Origin: Marinobacter sp. DY40_1A1
GTDB taxonomy: Bacteria; Pseudomonadota; Gammaproteobacteria; Pseudomonadales; Oleiphilaceae
DNA: 64,000 bases
Direction of reading: 5' to 3'
Assembly (NCBI RefSeq): GCF_016597815.1
Contig: NZ_VCHA01000004.1
Coordinates: forward strand, 310,001-374,000
Part shown: one piece after another, positions 33,862-42,596 of the stretch
Layout: each line of letters begins with the position of its first letter
Numbering within the stretch: the stretch's first letter is position 1
Translations under genes and position numbers: made by a program
Notes under the pieces: generated by a model
Database searches by the model: none
What the model was told of the DNA's origin: nothing
The model's input: the letters and a program-made list of their open reading frames with translations, nothing else

Positions 33862-34797
33862 GTGCGACTCGTTTTTGCTGGCACTCCGGATTTCGCAGCA
33901 ACCGCTTTGAGAGCGCTGCTGGGCACCCACCACACCCTTGTAGGCGTATACTCCCAACCCGACCGACCCGCTGGCCGTGGCCGCAAACTCCAGCCCAGCC
34001 CAGTGAAGCAGGTTGCACTGGACAACAACATCCCGGTATTCCAGCCGGAAAGCCTGAAAACCCCGGAAGCCCAGCAGGAACTGGCCAATCTTCGGCCTGA
34101 CGTAATGGTTGTGGCGGCTTACGGGCTAATCCTGCCCCAGGCCGTGCTGGACATTCCCGCCCACGGTTGCCTCAACATCCACGCATCTCTTTTGCCGCGC
34201 TGGCGTGGTGCGGCGCCGATACAGCGTGCCATTGCAGCTGGCGATGCAGAAACCGGCATTACCATCATGCAGATGGACAAAGGTCTCGATACTGGCGCCA
34301 TGTTGCTGAAATCCGCAACGCCTATCGGAGCCAATGATACCGGCGGCAGCCTTCACGACCGCCTTGCCGAGCTAGGTGGCCAGGCGATCATCGAGGCTTT
34401 GGACCTGCTGGAAAAGGGCAGCCTCCAAGGCGAAGTGCAGGACAACGAACTGGCCTGTTACGCCCATAAACTGTCCAAGGAAGAAGGCCATATCGACTGG
34501 TCGTTGAGCGCTCTGGCCATTGAACGCCTGATTCGCGCCTTCAACCCCTGGCCGGGCACCTATACGGATTTTGAAGAACAACGGCTGCGAATACACGAAG
34601 CCACGGCCATTGAAGAGCAAAGCGCCAAACCGGCCGGCACAGTGATAAGCCGTGAACGGGAAGGCATTGATATTGCCTGTGGTACCGGCACCTTGCGCAT
34701 CACCCGCCTACAGCTGCCAGGGTCTCGCGCCCAGAGCGTGAATGACCTGATAAACGGGGGCAAACAACTGCTTTTACCCGGACAGGAGCTGCGCTGA
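33862..34797 (+). CDS. fmt: Methionyl-tRNA formyltransferase
   Basis: The 311-residue enzyme formylates initiator Met-tRNA using 10-formyl-tetrahydrofolate. The catalytic domain shows RLVFAGTPDFAATAL, the substrate loop around YSQPDRPAGRGRKL, NIHASLLPRWRGAAPIQ with the active-site Asn and His, and the aspartate in MDKGLDTG. The C-terminal OB-like domain follows. The start is GTG 33862, with weak purine-rich sequence upstream. It is followed one base later by the rsmB start. Confidence 0.96.
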   Translation: MRLVFAGTPDFAATALRALLGTHHTLVGVYSQPDRPAGRGRKLQPSPVKQVALDNNIPVFQPESLKTPEAQQELANLRPDVMVVAAYGLILPQAVLDIPAHGCLNIHASLLPRWRGAAPIQRAIAAGDAETGITIMQMDKGLDTGAMLLKSATPIGANDTGGSLHDRLAELGGQAIIEALDLLEKGSLQGEVQDNELACYAHKLSKEEGHIDWSLSALAIERLIRAFNPWPGTYTDFEEQRLRIHEATAIEEQSAKPAGTVISREREGIDIACGTGTLRITRLQLPGSRAQSVNDLINGGKQLLLPGQELR

Positions 34798-34798
34798 C

Positions 34799-36100
34799 AT
34801 GGGCGACTACGACCAACCCCTGCGCGCCGTTGCGGCGGATGTTCTTCTGGCGGTGGAATGCGGTGAATCTTTGTCCCAGTGCCTGCCACCGGCACTGCAA
34901 CGGGTTGCTCTCAACGAACGCCCAGCGCTTCAAGCCCTGTGCTACGGCACCTGCCGCTGGTTTCACCGCCTCGACAGTGAGCTGAATAGCCGGCTTAAAA
35001 AGCCCATTAAAAGCCAGGACCGTATTATTCACCACCTGATGCTGGTCGCCCTTTTCCAGCTCCGCTTCAGCCAGCAAGCTTCCTACGCGGTTCTGAACGA
35101 ATCGGTGGAAGCCTGCCGCGCCCTCGACAAGCCCCATCTCACTGGCCTGGTGAACGGTATTTTGCGATCCGCCGAACGCGAAGGGGCCCCGGAACCACAA
35201 GATGACGCCAGCCGTTTCAGCCATCCCGTCTGGATGGTCGAAAAGCTGCGCCATAACTGGCCCGATAGCTGGCAGGCGATTCTCGAAGCCAACAACGCCC
35301 AGGCACCCATGACACTCAGGGTTAACGCCCTGCGCTTCAGCCGGAATGAATATCTGGCCTTGCTGAACGAAGCAGGCATTGAGGCCAGTGCCACACGCTT
35401 TGCACCCCACGGCATCCAGCTTGGCCGGCCGGTGCAAGTGGATCAATTGCCCTGGTTTGCCGATGGCGCCGTGAGCGTACAGGACGAAGCTGCGCAGCTT
35501 TGCACCACCCTGCTGGATCTCGCACCGGGGCAACGGGTTCTTGATGCCTGTGCAGCCCCCGGTGGCAAAACCTGCGCCATCCTGGAAAGCCAGGCGGAAC
35601 TTGCCGAAGTGGTCGCCATTGATGAATCCGCCGCGCGCTTGCCCAGGGTTCAGGAAAATCTGGACCGGCTGGATCTGCACGCCAGCCTGCTGGAGGCGGA
35701 TGCCGCAGATATTGAACAATGGTGGGATGGCCAGGCTTTTGACCGCATTCTCCTCGACGTACCCTGCAGTGCCAGCGGCGTTATCCGCCGCCATCCGGAC
35801 ATCAAAATGCTGCGCCGTGAAACCGACATAGTGCCCTTGGCGAGCATACAGCTTGGGCTTCTGGAAGCCATGTGGACAGTACTGAAGCCGGGCGGGCGAT
35901 TAGTCTATGCCACCTGTTCCGTGTTCCCTCAGGAAAATCACCGTATAATCCAGAGGTTTATTAAACAGCAGAGCAGTGCCGTTCTTATTGAGCCGCAGGC
36001 TCAGTGGGGGACCGATATGGGCGCAGGGCGACAGCTTCTCCCCGATCCAATCAGCCATGACGGCTTCTTCTATGCCGTGCTGGAGAAACCTGAATCATGA
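34799..36100 (+). CDS. rsmB: 16S rRNA m5C967 methyltransferase
   Basis: The 433-residue protein has an N-terminal NusB-like RNA-binding domain (about 1-140) and a C-terminal SAM-dependent methyltransferase domain. The SAM motif is [16 protein letters not shown]; the catalytic cysteines are in [16 protein letters not shown] and [11 protein letters not shown]. It methylates cytosine 967 of 16S rRNA. GGAG lies upstream of the ATG within the end of fmt. Its stop overlaps the trkA start as ATGA. Confidence 0.96.
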   Translation: MGDYDQPLRAVAADVLLAVECGESLSQCLPPALQRVALNERPALQALCYGTCRWFHRLDSELNSRLKKPIKSQDRIIHHLMLVALFQLRFSQQASYAVLNESVEACRALDKPHLTGLVNGILRSAEREGAPEPQDDASRFSHPVWMVEKLRHNWPDSWQAILEANNAQAPMTLRVNALRFSRNEYLALLNEAGIEASATRFAPHGIQLGRPVQVDQLPWFADGAVSVQDEAAQLCTTLLDLAPGQRVLDACAAPGGKTCAILESQAELAEVVAIDESAARLPRVQENLDRLDLHASLLEADAADIEQWWDGQAFDRILLDVPCSASGVIRRHPDIKMLRRETDIVPLASIQLGLLEAMWTVLKPGGRLVYATCSVFPQENHRIIQRFIKQQSSAVLIEPQAQWGTDMGAGRQLLPDPISHDGFFYAVLEKPES

Positions 36101-37473
36101 AGATCCTGATCCTCGGTGCCGGGCAAGTGGGTGGCACACTGGCAGAAAACCTGGCCAGTGAAGCCAACGATATAACCGTTATCGACACAGACGCCGTGCG
36201 GCTTCGGGAGCTGCAGGATCGCCTTGATATTCGTACCGTACAAGGCATGGCCTCTTACCCTTCGGTTCTGAGCCAGGCCAACGCAGAAGATGCCGACATG
36301 CTGATTGCTGTGACCAACAGCGACGAGACCAATATGGTTGCCTGTCAGATTGCCTCCATTCTGTACAGCACGCCCAAACTGATCAGCCGCGTCCGCGCCA
36401 GCGCCTACCTGTCGAACAAAAAGCTGTTCGGGAGGGAGACCGGTTTCCCCATCGATGTGATGATCAGCCCGGAGCATCTTGTTACCCGGCACATTACGCG
36501 CCTGGTTGAGTACCCCGGCGCTCTGCAGGTACTGGAATTCTCCAAAGGGCTGGTTCGACTGGTCGCCATCCGCGCCACTGAAGGCGGACCGCTGGTGGGT
36601 CGCGAGCTGTCTTACCTGCGCACTCACATGCCAAAAATCGAGACCCGGGTTGCCGCCATTTTCCGCAAGGACCGGGCGATTATGCCCAAAGGCGACACAG
36701 TGCTTGAAGATGGCGATGAGGTGTTTTTTATCGCCGGCGCCGATCACATACGCTCAGTGATGAGTGAGCTGCAACCGCTGGTAAAGAACTACAAACGGAT
36801 CTTTATTTGCGGCGGTGGCAACATCGGCCAGCGCCTGGCCTATACCCTGGAAGATCGCTATCAGGTAAAGCTGCTTGAGCGAGATCATGATCGCTGTGTA
36901 CTGCTTTCCGAAGGCTTGCGCAAGACAGTGGTTCTTGAAGGTAATGCGGCAGACAAGGACATACTGCTGGAAGAGAACATCGAAAATACCGATGTGTTCA
37001 TTGCGGTGACCAACGATGATGAGGCCAACATTATGGCTTCCTTGCTGGCCAAGCGCCTGGGCGCCCGCAAAGTGTTCACCCTGATCAACAACCCCGACTA
37101 TGTGGATCTGATCCAGGGTGGGGAGATTGATGTAGCAATCTCGCCTCAGCAAACCACCATTGGCAGCTTGCTTACCCATGTACGCCGTGGCGATGTTGTA
37201 AACGTTCACTCGCTACGCAGAGGCGCTGCAGAAGCCATCGAAGCAATTGCCCACGGAGATCATAGATCCTCCAAGGTGGTTGGCAGACGCCTGGATGAAA
37301 TCAATCTGCCTCAAGGTGCGACCATTGGTGCGATTGTGCGCCACAACGAAGTACTCATCGCCCACGACCACTTGCGAGTACAACCGGACGACCATGTAAT
37401 CCTGTTCCTGGTGGATAAATCCCGGGTACGGGAAGTTGAGAAGCTCTTTGCCGTAGGGCTGACCTTCTTCTAG
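36097..37473 (+). CDS. trkA: Trk potassium uptake regulatory protein TrkA
   Basis: The 458-residue cytoplasmic protein is two tandem RCK modules. NAD-binding motifs are [15 protein letters not shown] near the start and [15 protein letters not shown] in the middle, each followed by a TrkA-C domain. It gates the TrkH/G potassium channel, which is encoded elsewhere. It overlaps rsmB by four bases, suggesting coupling despite unrelated function; this def-fmt-rsmB-trkA order is common in Pseudomonas-like genomes. Confidence 0.96.
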   Translation: MKILILGAGQVGGTLAENLASEANDITVIDTDAVRLRELQDRLDIRTVQGMASYPSVLSQANAEDADMLIAVTNSDETNMVACQIASILYSTPKLISRVRASAYLSNKKLFGRETGFPIDVMISPEHLVTRHITRLVEYPGALQVLEFSKGLVRLVAIRATEGGPLVGRELSYLRTHMPKIETRVAAIFRKDRAIMPKGDTVLEDGDEVFFIAGADHIRSVMSELQPLVKNYKRIFICGGGNIGQRLAYTLEDRYQVKLLERDHDRCVLLSEGLRKTVVLEGNAADKDILLEENIENTDVFIAVTNDDEANIMASLLAKRLGARKVFTLINNPDYVDLIQGGEIDVAISPQQTTIGSLLTHVRRGDVVNVHSLRRGAAEAIEAIAHGDHRSSKVVGRRLDEINLPQGATIGAIVRHNEVLIAHDHLRVQPDDHVILFLVDKSRVREVEKLFAVGLTFF

Positions 37474-37500
37474 TTCAAAATCAACAGCATGAAGACAACT

Positions 37501-37529
37501 TAGAAATACCGCTTTGGCGCGCGTATAAT
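37501..37529 (+). promoter_or_regulatory. Sigma-70-type promoter for glyQS-gmhB
   Basis: TAGAAA (37501-37506) and a perfect TATAAT (37524-37529) are separated by 17 bases and lie 67 bases before the glyQ start. The -10 sits inside GGCGC-gcgtataat-GCGCC followed by TTTTT, a short hairpin that could also end the trkA transcript. Confidence 0.6.
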
Positions 37530-37595
37530 GCGCCTTTTTCCGAATGGTCCTCTTGTGAGCGGGCCACACACAGACCGAATCAGCAGGCATACGTT

Positions 37596-38633
37596 GTGAC
37601 AGAGCAGGCGAAAAACAAGGCAACGATCAGCACCACTCCAGACATCAAGACGTTTCAGGGCTTGATTCTGGCGCTGCAGAACTTCTGGGCGCAGCATGGC
37701 TGCGTAGTACTTCAGCCCCTGGATATGGAAGTGGGCGCAGGAACCTTTCACCCGGCTACCTTCTTGCGGGCCATTGGGCCAGAAACCTGGAATGCGGCGT
37801 ATGTGCAGCCAAGTCGCCGCCCCACAGACGGCCGCTATGGCGAGAACCCCAACCGTCTGCAGCACTACTACCAGTTTCAGGTAGTGCTCAAGCCTTCTCC
37901 TGACAACATTCAGGAACTGTACCTTGATTCGCTGCGCGCTCTGGGGCTCGATCCGCTGGTTCACGACATCCGTTTTGTAGAGGACAACTGGGAATCGCCT
38001 ACGCTGGGCGCCTGGGGTCTGGGCTGGGAAATCTGGCTGAATGGTATGGAAGTCACCCAGTTTACCTATTTCCAGCAGGTGGGTGGCCTGGAATGCTATC
38101 CGGTTACCGGCGAGCTCACTTACGGTCTTGAGCGCATTGCCATGTATCTGCAGGGCGTAGACAGTGTTTATGACCTGGTGTGGACCGAAGGCCCGGACGG
38201 TGTGGTCACATACGGCGACGTGTTCCACCAGCAGGAAGTGGAAATGTCCACTTACAACTTTGAACACGCAGACGTCGAGTTTCTGTTCCAGAGCTTTGAT
38301 GTTCACGAGCGCGAAAGTGCACGGCTGATTGAAGCTGGTCTGGCGCTGCCTGCCTACGAGCAGGTTTTGAAAGCATCTCATACATTCAACCTGCTGGATG
38401 CCCGCCACGCTATCTCAGTCACCGAGCGTCAGCGCTTCATCCTGCGCGTGCGCACTCTGGCCCGCGCCGTGGCCCAGGCGTACTTCGACAGCCGCCGCAA
38501 GCTCGGCTTTCCGCTAGCCCCGGAAGCCTTACGCCAGGAAGTATTGGCTATCGCCGATGCAGCCGATAACAAGGCCAACGGCAAGAAGGGTAAAAAAGCG
38601 AAGCAGGCACCACAGGCAGAGGGAAAGGCATAA
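37596..38633 (+). CDS. glyQ: Glycyl-tRNA synthetase alpha subunit
   Basis: The 345-residue class II synthetase subunit contains [63 protein letters not shown] and [24 protein letters not shown], all diagnostic for GlyQ. It charges tRNA-Gly together with GlyS as an alpha2beta2 enzyme. It ends in a lysine-rich tail (about 325-345), longer than the roughly 300-320 residues usual for the family. The start is GTG 37596. GlyS begins two bases after its stop. Confidence 0.97.
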   Translation: MTEQAKNKATISTTPDIKTFQGLILALQNFWAQHGCVVLQPLDMEVGAGTFHPATFLRAIGPETWNAAYVQPSRRPTDGRYGENPNRLQHYYQFQVVLKPSPDNIQELYLDSLRALGLDPLVHDIRFVEDNWESPTLGAWGLGWEIWLNGMEVTQFTYFQQVGGLECYPVTGELTYGLERIAMYLQGVDSVYDLVWTEGPDGVVTYGDVFHQQEVEMSTYNFEHADVEFLFQSFDVHERESARLIEAGLALPAYEQVLKASHTFNLLDARHAISVTERQRFILRVRTLARAVAQAYFDSRRKLGFPLAPEALRQEVLAIADAADNKANGKKGKKAKQAPQAEGKA

Positions 38634-38635
38634 TC

Positions 38636-40717
38636 ATGGCAAAGCAGGATTTTCTGGTCGAACTGGGCGTTGAAGAACTGCCCTCGAAATCACTCAAGCC
38701 ACTGTCTGATGCATTCACTCAGGGTATTATCCAGGGCCTGGAGGCTGCCGGCATCGAATTCGGTAAGGTAGAAGCCTTTGCCACGCCCCGCCGCATGGCC
38801 GTGCGCATTCGCGATCTTTCTGATGCACAGCCCGACAAGCCGGTTGAAAAGCGCGGCCCGGCGGTAACAGCTGCGTTCGATGATTCCGGTAACCCCACTC
38901 GCGCACTCACCGGCTTTGCCACATCTCTGGGCGTAACTCCGGATCAGCTCGACACTCTGGAAACCGATAAAGGTGCCTGGCTGGTCTATCGCGCCGTAGA
39001 GAAGGGCAGGCCAACCGTCGATCTTATGTCCGGGCTGGTTGAGCAATCGCTGGCGTCCCTGCCTATTCCCAAGCGCATGCGCTGGGGTGCTCACCGCACA
39101 GAGTTTGTGCGTCCTGTTCATTGGCTGGTGATGCTGTACGGCAACAAGGTTATTGACACGCCTATCATGGAACTGACGCCCGGCAACAAAACCCTGGGCC
39201 ACCGCTTCCATTGTCCGAAAGCGCTGATTATTCCAACGCCGGCAGACTACGAAATTGTCCTTGAGCAGGAAGGCTACGTGATTGCTGATTTCGCCAAACG
39301 CCGGGAAATGATCCGTGCTGGCGTCAGCGCCCTTGCCGAAGCTGAGGCGGGTGGCAAAGTGGTGATCAATGAAGATCTTCTGGATGAAGTTACCGGCCTG
39401 AACGAATGGCCTGTGCCGCTTATGGGCCGGTTTGACCAGCGCTTCCTGGAAGTTCCTGCGGAAGCCCTGATTTCCTCCATGGAAGAGCACCAGAAATACT
39501 TCCACGTAGTCGACAACAATGGCGACATGCTGCCCCTGTTTATTACCGTCGCCAACATTGAGAGCAAAGATCCCTCTCAGGTTGTCTCCGGTAACGAAAA
39601 AGTGATTCGTCCGCGCCTCGCCGACGCCGCCTTCTTCTACGAAAACGACCGGAAAATCCGCCTGGAAGATCGTGTAGAGCGGCTCAAACCGATTGTTTTC
39701 CAGGACAAGCTTGGCAGCATTTATGACAAATCCGTTCGGGTAGCTGCTCTGGCGAGTAAGATCGCTGCAGCGATTGGCAGTGACCCGGCTCTGGCCGAGC
39801 GCGCCGCCATGCTGGCGAAGACCGACCTGGTAACCGAGATGGTACTGGAGTTCAGCGATCTTCAGGGCATCATGGGTCAGTACTACGCAGCCGACGACGG
39901 CGAGCCGGCCGATGTGGCAAAAGCGATGAACGAGCAGTACATGCCGCGCTTTGCCAAAGACAGCCTGCCCACCACGCTCACCAGTTGCGCCCTTGCCATT
40001 GCTGATCGCCTGGATTCATTGGTAGGCCTGTTCGGCATTGGCCAGCCACCTTCCGGTACCCGTGATCCATTCGCCCTGCGTCGCGCCTCTTTGGGCGTAC
40101 TGCGCATCATCATTGAGCGGGAACTACCGCTGGATCTGCAAACCTGCTGTGAATGGGCAGAAGAGAACTTCACCGGGTTGACCGAAGAAAATACCGCCGC
40201 CAACGTTGTTGATTACATGCTGGAACGGTTCCGGGCCTATTACGATGAGCGCGGCATTGGCGCAGAGGTATTCCTCGCCGTGCACGCACGTCGTCCCACG
40301 CGCCCGCTGGATTTCGACCGCCGGGTAAAAGCTGTGGAGGCCTTCCGTCAGCTGCCAGAAGCTCTGGCACTTGCCGGGGCGAACAAGCGGGTTTCCAACA
40401 TTCTGTCCAAGCAGGGTGGTGAAAGCGTTGGTGAGACCGTCAACAACAGCCTGTTGCAAGACGCCGCCGAAAAAACCCTGGCAGACCAGCTGAATCATCA
40501 AGCCGAAAAGGTGCTCCCGCTATTTGAGAAAGGCGACTACGCCGGTGCGTTGCAATCCCTTGCAAGCCTGCATGATCCGGTAGACAACTTCTTCAACGAA
40601 GTGATGGTAATGGCTGATGACGAGGCCGTACGGGACAACCGCCTTGCGCTGCTTAACCGCCTGCACAACCTGTTCTTGCGGGTGGCTGATATCTCACTGC
40701 TCCCTGCTGCTGGCTAA
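38636..40717 (+). CDS. glyS: Glycyl-tRNA synthetase beta subunit
   Basis: The 693-residue beta subunit opens with FLVELGVEELPSKSLKPLSDAF and contains EKRGPAVTAAFD, MRWGAHRTEFVRPVHWLVMLYG, SMEEHQKYFHVVDNNG and ADRLDSLVGLFGIGQPPSGTRDPFALRR, as in bacterial GlyS; a C-terminal anticodon-binding DALR-like domain follows. It provides tRNA recognition for GlyQ. AAGG precedes the ATG. gmhB begins three bases downstream. Confidence 0.97.
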   Translation: MAKQDFLVELGVEELPSKSLKPLSDAFTQGIIQGLEAAGIEFGKVEAFATPRRMAVRIRDLSDAQPDKPVEKRGPAVTAAFDDSGNPTRALTGFATSLGVTPDQLDTLETDKGAWLVYRAVEKGRPTVDLMSGLVEQSLASLPIPKRMRWGAHRTEFVRPVHWLVMLYGNKVIDTPIMELTPGNKTLGHRFHCPKALIIPTPADYEIVLEQEGYVIADFAKRREMIRAGVSALAEAEAGGKVVINEDLLDEVTGLNEWPVPLMGRFDQRFLEVPAEALISSMEEHQKYFHVVDNNGDMLPLFITVANIESKDPSQVVSGNEKVIRPRLADAAFFYENDRKIRLEDRVERLKPIVFQDKLGSIYDKSVRVAALASKIAAAIGSDPALAERAAMLAKTDLVTEMVLEFSDLQGIMGQYYAADDGEPADVAKAMNEQYMPRFAKDSLPTTLTSCALAIADRLDSLVGLFGIGQPPSGTRDPFALRRASLGVLRIIIERELPLDLQTCCEWAEENFTGLTEENTAANVVDYMLERFRAYYDERGIGAEVFLAVHARRPTRPLDFDRRVKAVEAFRQLPEALALAGANKRVSNILSKQGGESVGETVNNSLLQDAAEKTLADQLNHQAEKVLPLFEKGDYAGALQSLASLHDPVDNFFNEVMVMADDEAVRDNRLALLNRLHNLFLRVADISLLPAAG

Positions 40718-40720
40718 CCC

Positions 40721-41290
40721 ATGCTGATCATCCTCGACCGGGACGGGGTCATCAACGAATACGATGGCAGCTACATTTGCACAGTAGATGACTGGCACCC
40801 GATTCCCGGCAGTATTGAAGCGATGGCACGGCTATACAAAGCCGGCCATCGCATCGCCATTGCCACCAATCAATCCGGCATAGCCCGGGGCTTTTACGGC
40901 ACCGATATTCTGGATGGCATGCACGAAAAAATGACACGGTTACTGGCAGCCGAGGGCGGCCAAGTCGAGTTCATCGCCTACTGCCCGCATCATCCCGATG
41001 ATGGCTGTAGTTGTCGAAAACCCCTTACCGGGTTACTGGAGCAGATCCAGAATTACCTGCAACTGGACACCCTCGAAGGCGCCATTATGGTAGGAGACAG
41101 CCGCAAGGATCTGGAAGCAGGCGCTGCCGAAAACTGCCAGCCTGTACTGGTTCGAACCGGCAATGGAAAAGACACAAAACGCAGTCTGAAAGCCCGCGCA
41201 ATTCCCGGCGCAAGCGTTGCGATATACGATAATCTCAGTGCATTTGCGGATGCCCTGTTGTCTGGCTCAGGGCTAGAATTAGTCAATTGA
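40721..41290 (+). CDS. gmhB: D-glycero-D-manno-heptose 1,7-bisphosphate 7-phosphatase
   Basis: The 189-residue HAD-family phosphatase acts in ADP-heptose synthesis for LPS core. It has the catalytic LDRDGVIN motif, the ATNQSGIARGF loop, the zinc-binding CPHHPDDGCSCRKP cluster typical of GmhB, and MVGDSRKDLEAG. Placement straight after glyS, three bases apart, indicates co-transcription. The length is normal. Confidence 0.94.
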   Translation: MLIILDRDGVINEYDGSYICTVDDWHPIPGSIEAMARLYKAGHRIAIATNQSGIARGFYGTDILDGMHEKMTRLLAAEGGQVEFIAYCPHHPDDGCSCRKPLTGLLEQIQNYLQLDTLEGAIMVGDSRKDLEAGAAENCQPVLVRTGNGKDTKRSLKARAIPGASVAIYDNLSAFADALLSGSGLELVN

Positions 41291-41295
41291 ATCCG

Positions 41296-41301
41296 TATAA
41301 T
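41296..41301 (+). promoter_or_regulatory. -10 box for tRNA-Pro
   Basis: A perfect TATAAT lies 13 bases before the mature tRNA 5' end, just after the gmhB stop. I found no good -35 at 16-18 base spacing, so promoter assignment rests on the -10 and position. Confidence 0.4.
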
Positions 41302-41314
41302 ACCGGCGGTTGAT

Positions 41315-41391
<77 letters not shown>

Positions 41392-41471
41392 TTTTCCCGC
41401 TTTACCCCAGCTATACTCCGCCCTGTTTTTCGTTTGAACCCTGTCCGCATGAATCCGCCGGATACAGGCCT

Positions 41472-42596
41472 CTAAACCGACAAATGCCGCCTGAACAGCG
41501 CCAACGCAGCACTGAAAAACACCACACCTATACCCGCCAGCGCCAGCATTTGTGGCCATATCACCTCCAGCCCCGCGCCACGGTACAGGATGGCTTGCGC
41601 CATGCTGACGAAGTGGGTGGTGGGCGCGGCCAGCATGATGTTCTGCACCAGGTCCGGCATGCTTTCCCTTGGTGTTATACCGCCTGAGAGCAACTGCAAG
41701 GGGATGATGGTGAGTATCAGCAACAGGCCAAACTGGGGCATGGTCCGCGCCACAGTGCCAATCAGAATGCCGATAGCGGTGGTGGAGAAGAGGTGGATTA
41801 GCGCCCCGAAAAAAAACAGCAGCAACGAGCCCTGTATCGGCACCGCAAGCACATTCTGAATAATCACCGTCACCGAAAAAATGGCGGCCAGCATCACAAT
41901 AAGGCCGTTGGCCCACACCTTTGCCGCCATAATTTCAAAGGGCCGGATTGGCATCACCATCAGGTGTTCCACCGTGCCGTGTTCGCGCTCCCGAATCAGC
42001 GCCGCTCCCGACAGAATAATACTGATCATGGTGATCATGGTGATCAGTTCCATCACCCCACCAAACCAGGTGCCCTCCAGGTTAGGGTTGAAGCTCGAAT
42101 GGATCACCAGGTTGATCGGCAGGACGGCGCTGTCGCTATCGCTGCGCAGGAATTCCGCCACCTCCATGGTGACCATTTGCTCAATGTAACGGGAACCGAT
42201 GAAGGCCTGGGTCATGCGCGTGGCATCAATATTCAACTGAAGGCTGGTTACACGCCCGGTGCGCATATCGCGCTCAAAGCCCTCTGGAATCACCAGTGCG
42301 AAGGTGTGGCTGCCGCTGTCCAGCACGGTATCTATCTGGCCAAAGCTGATGTGATCGGGCTCAAGAAACCAGGGCTGCTGCAAGGAATCGATAATGTGGC
42401 CAGACAACGCGGTCTGGTCTTCATCCACAACTGCAACAGGCGTGTTGTTCAGCTCCATGGAACCAGCAGAGCCAGCGGTATAGACCATCAGGGTAAATGC
42501 CAGTACGACAAACACCAGCAGCACCTTATCGCTCCAGATGCTGCGCAGTTCTTTCATTCCCAGATTCCAGATATTGACGATTGATTCCATCATCAA
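41472..42596 (-). CDS. ABC-2 type permease (YhhJ-like)
   Basis: The 374-residue protein has one N-terminal helix (about 25-45), a long periplasmic domain and five or so C-terminal helices, the plan of ABC-2 exporter permeases such as YhhJ. A membrane run GTVEHLMVMPIRPFEIMAAKVWANG is typical of the family. It overlaps the RbbA-like ATPase gene by four bases and presumably partners with it and the HlyD-like adaptor. The exported substrate is unknown. Confidence 0.88.
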   Translation of the reverse strand: MMMESIVNIWNLGMKELRSIWSDKVLLVFVVLAFTLMVYTAGSAGSMELNNTPVAVVDEDQTALSGHIIDSLQQPWFLEPDHISFGQIDTVLDSGSHTFALVIPEGFERDMRTGRVTSLQLNIDATRMTQAFIGSRYIEQMVTMEVAEFLRSDSDSAVLPINLVIHSSFNPNLEGTWFGGVMELITMITMISIILSGAALIREREHGTVEHLMVMPIRPFEIMAAKVWANGLIVMLAAIFSVTVIIQNVLAVPIQGSLLLFFFGALIHLFSTTAIGILIGTVARTMPQFGLLLILTIIPLQLLSGGITPRESMPDLVQNIMLAAPTTHFVSMAQAILYRGAGLEVIWPQMLALAGIGVVFFSAALALFRRHLSV

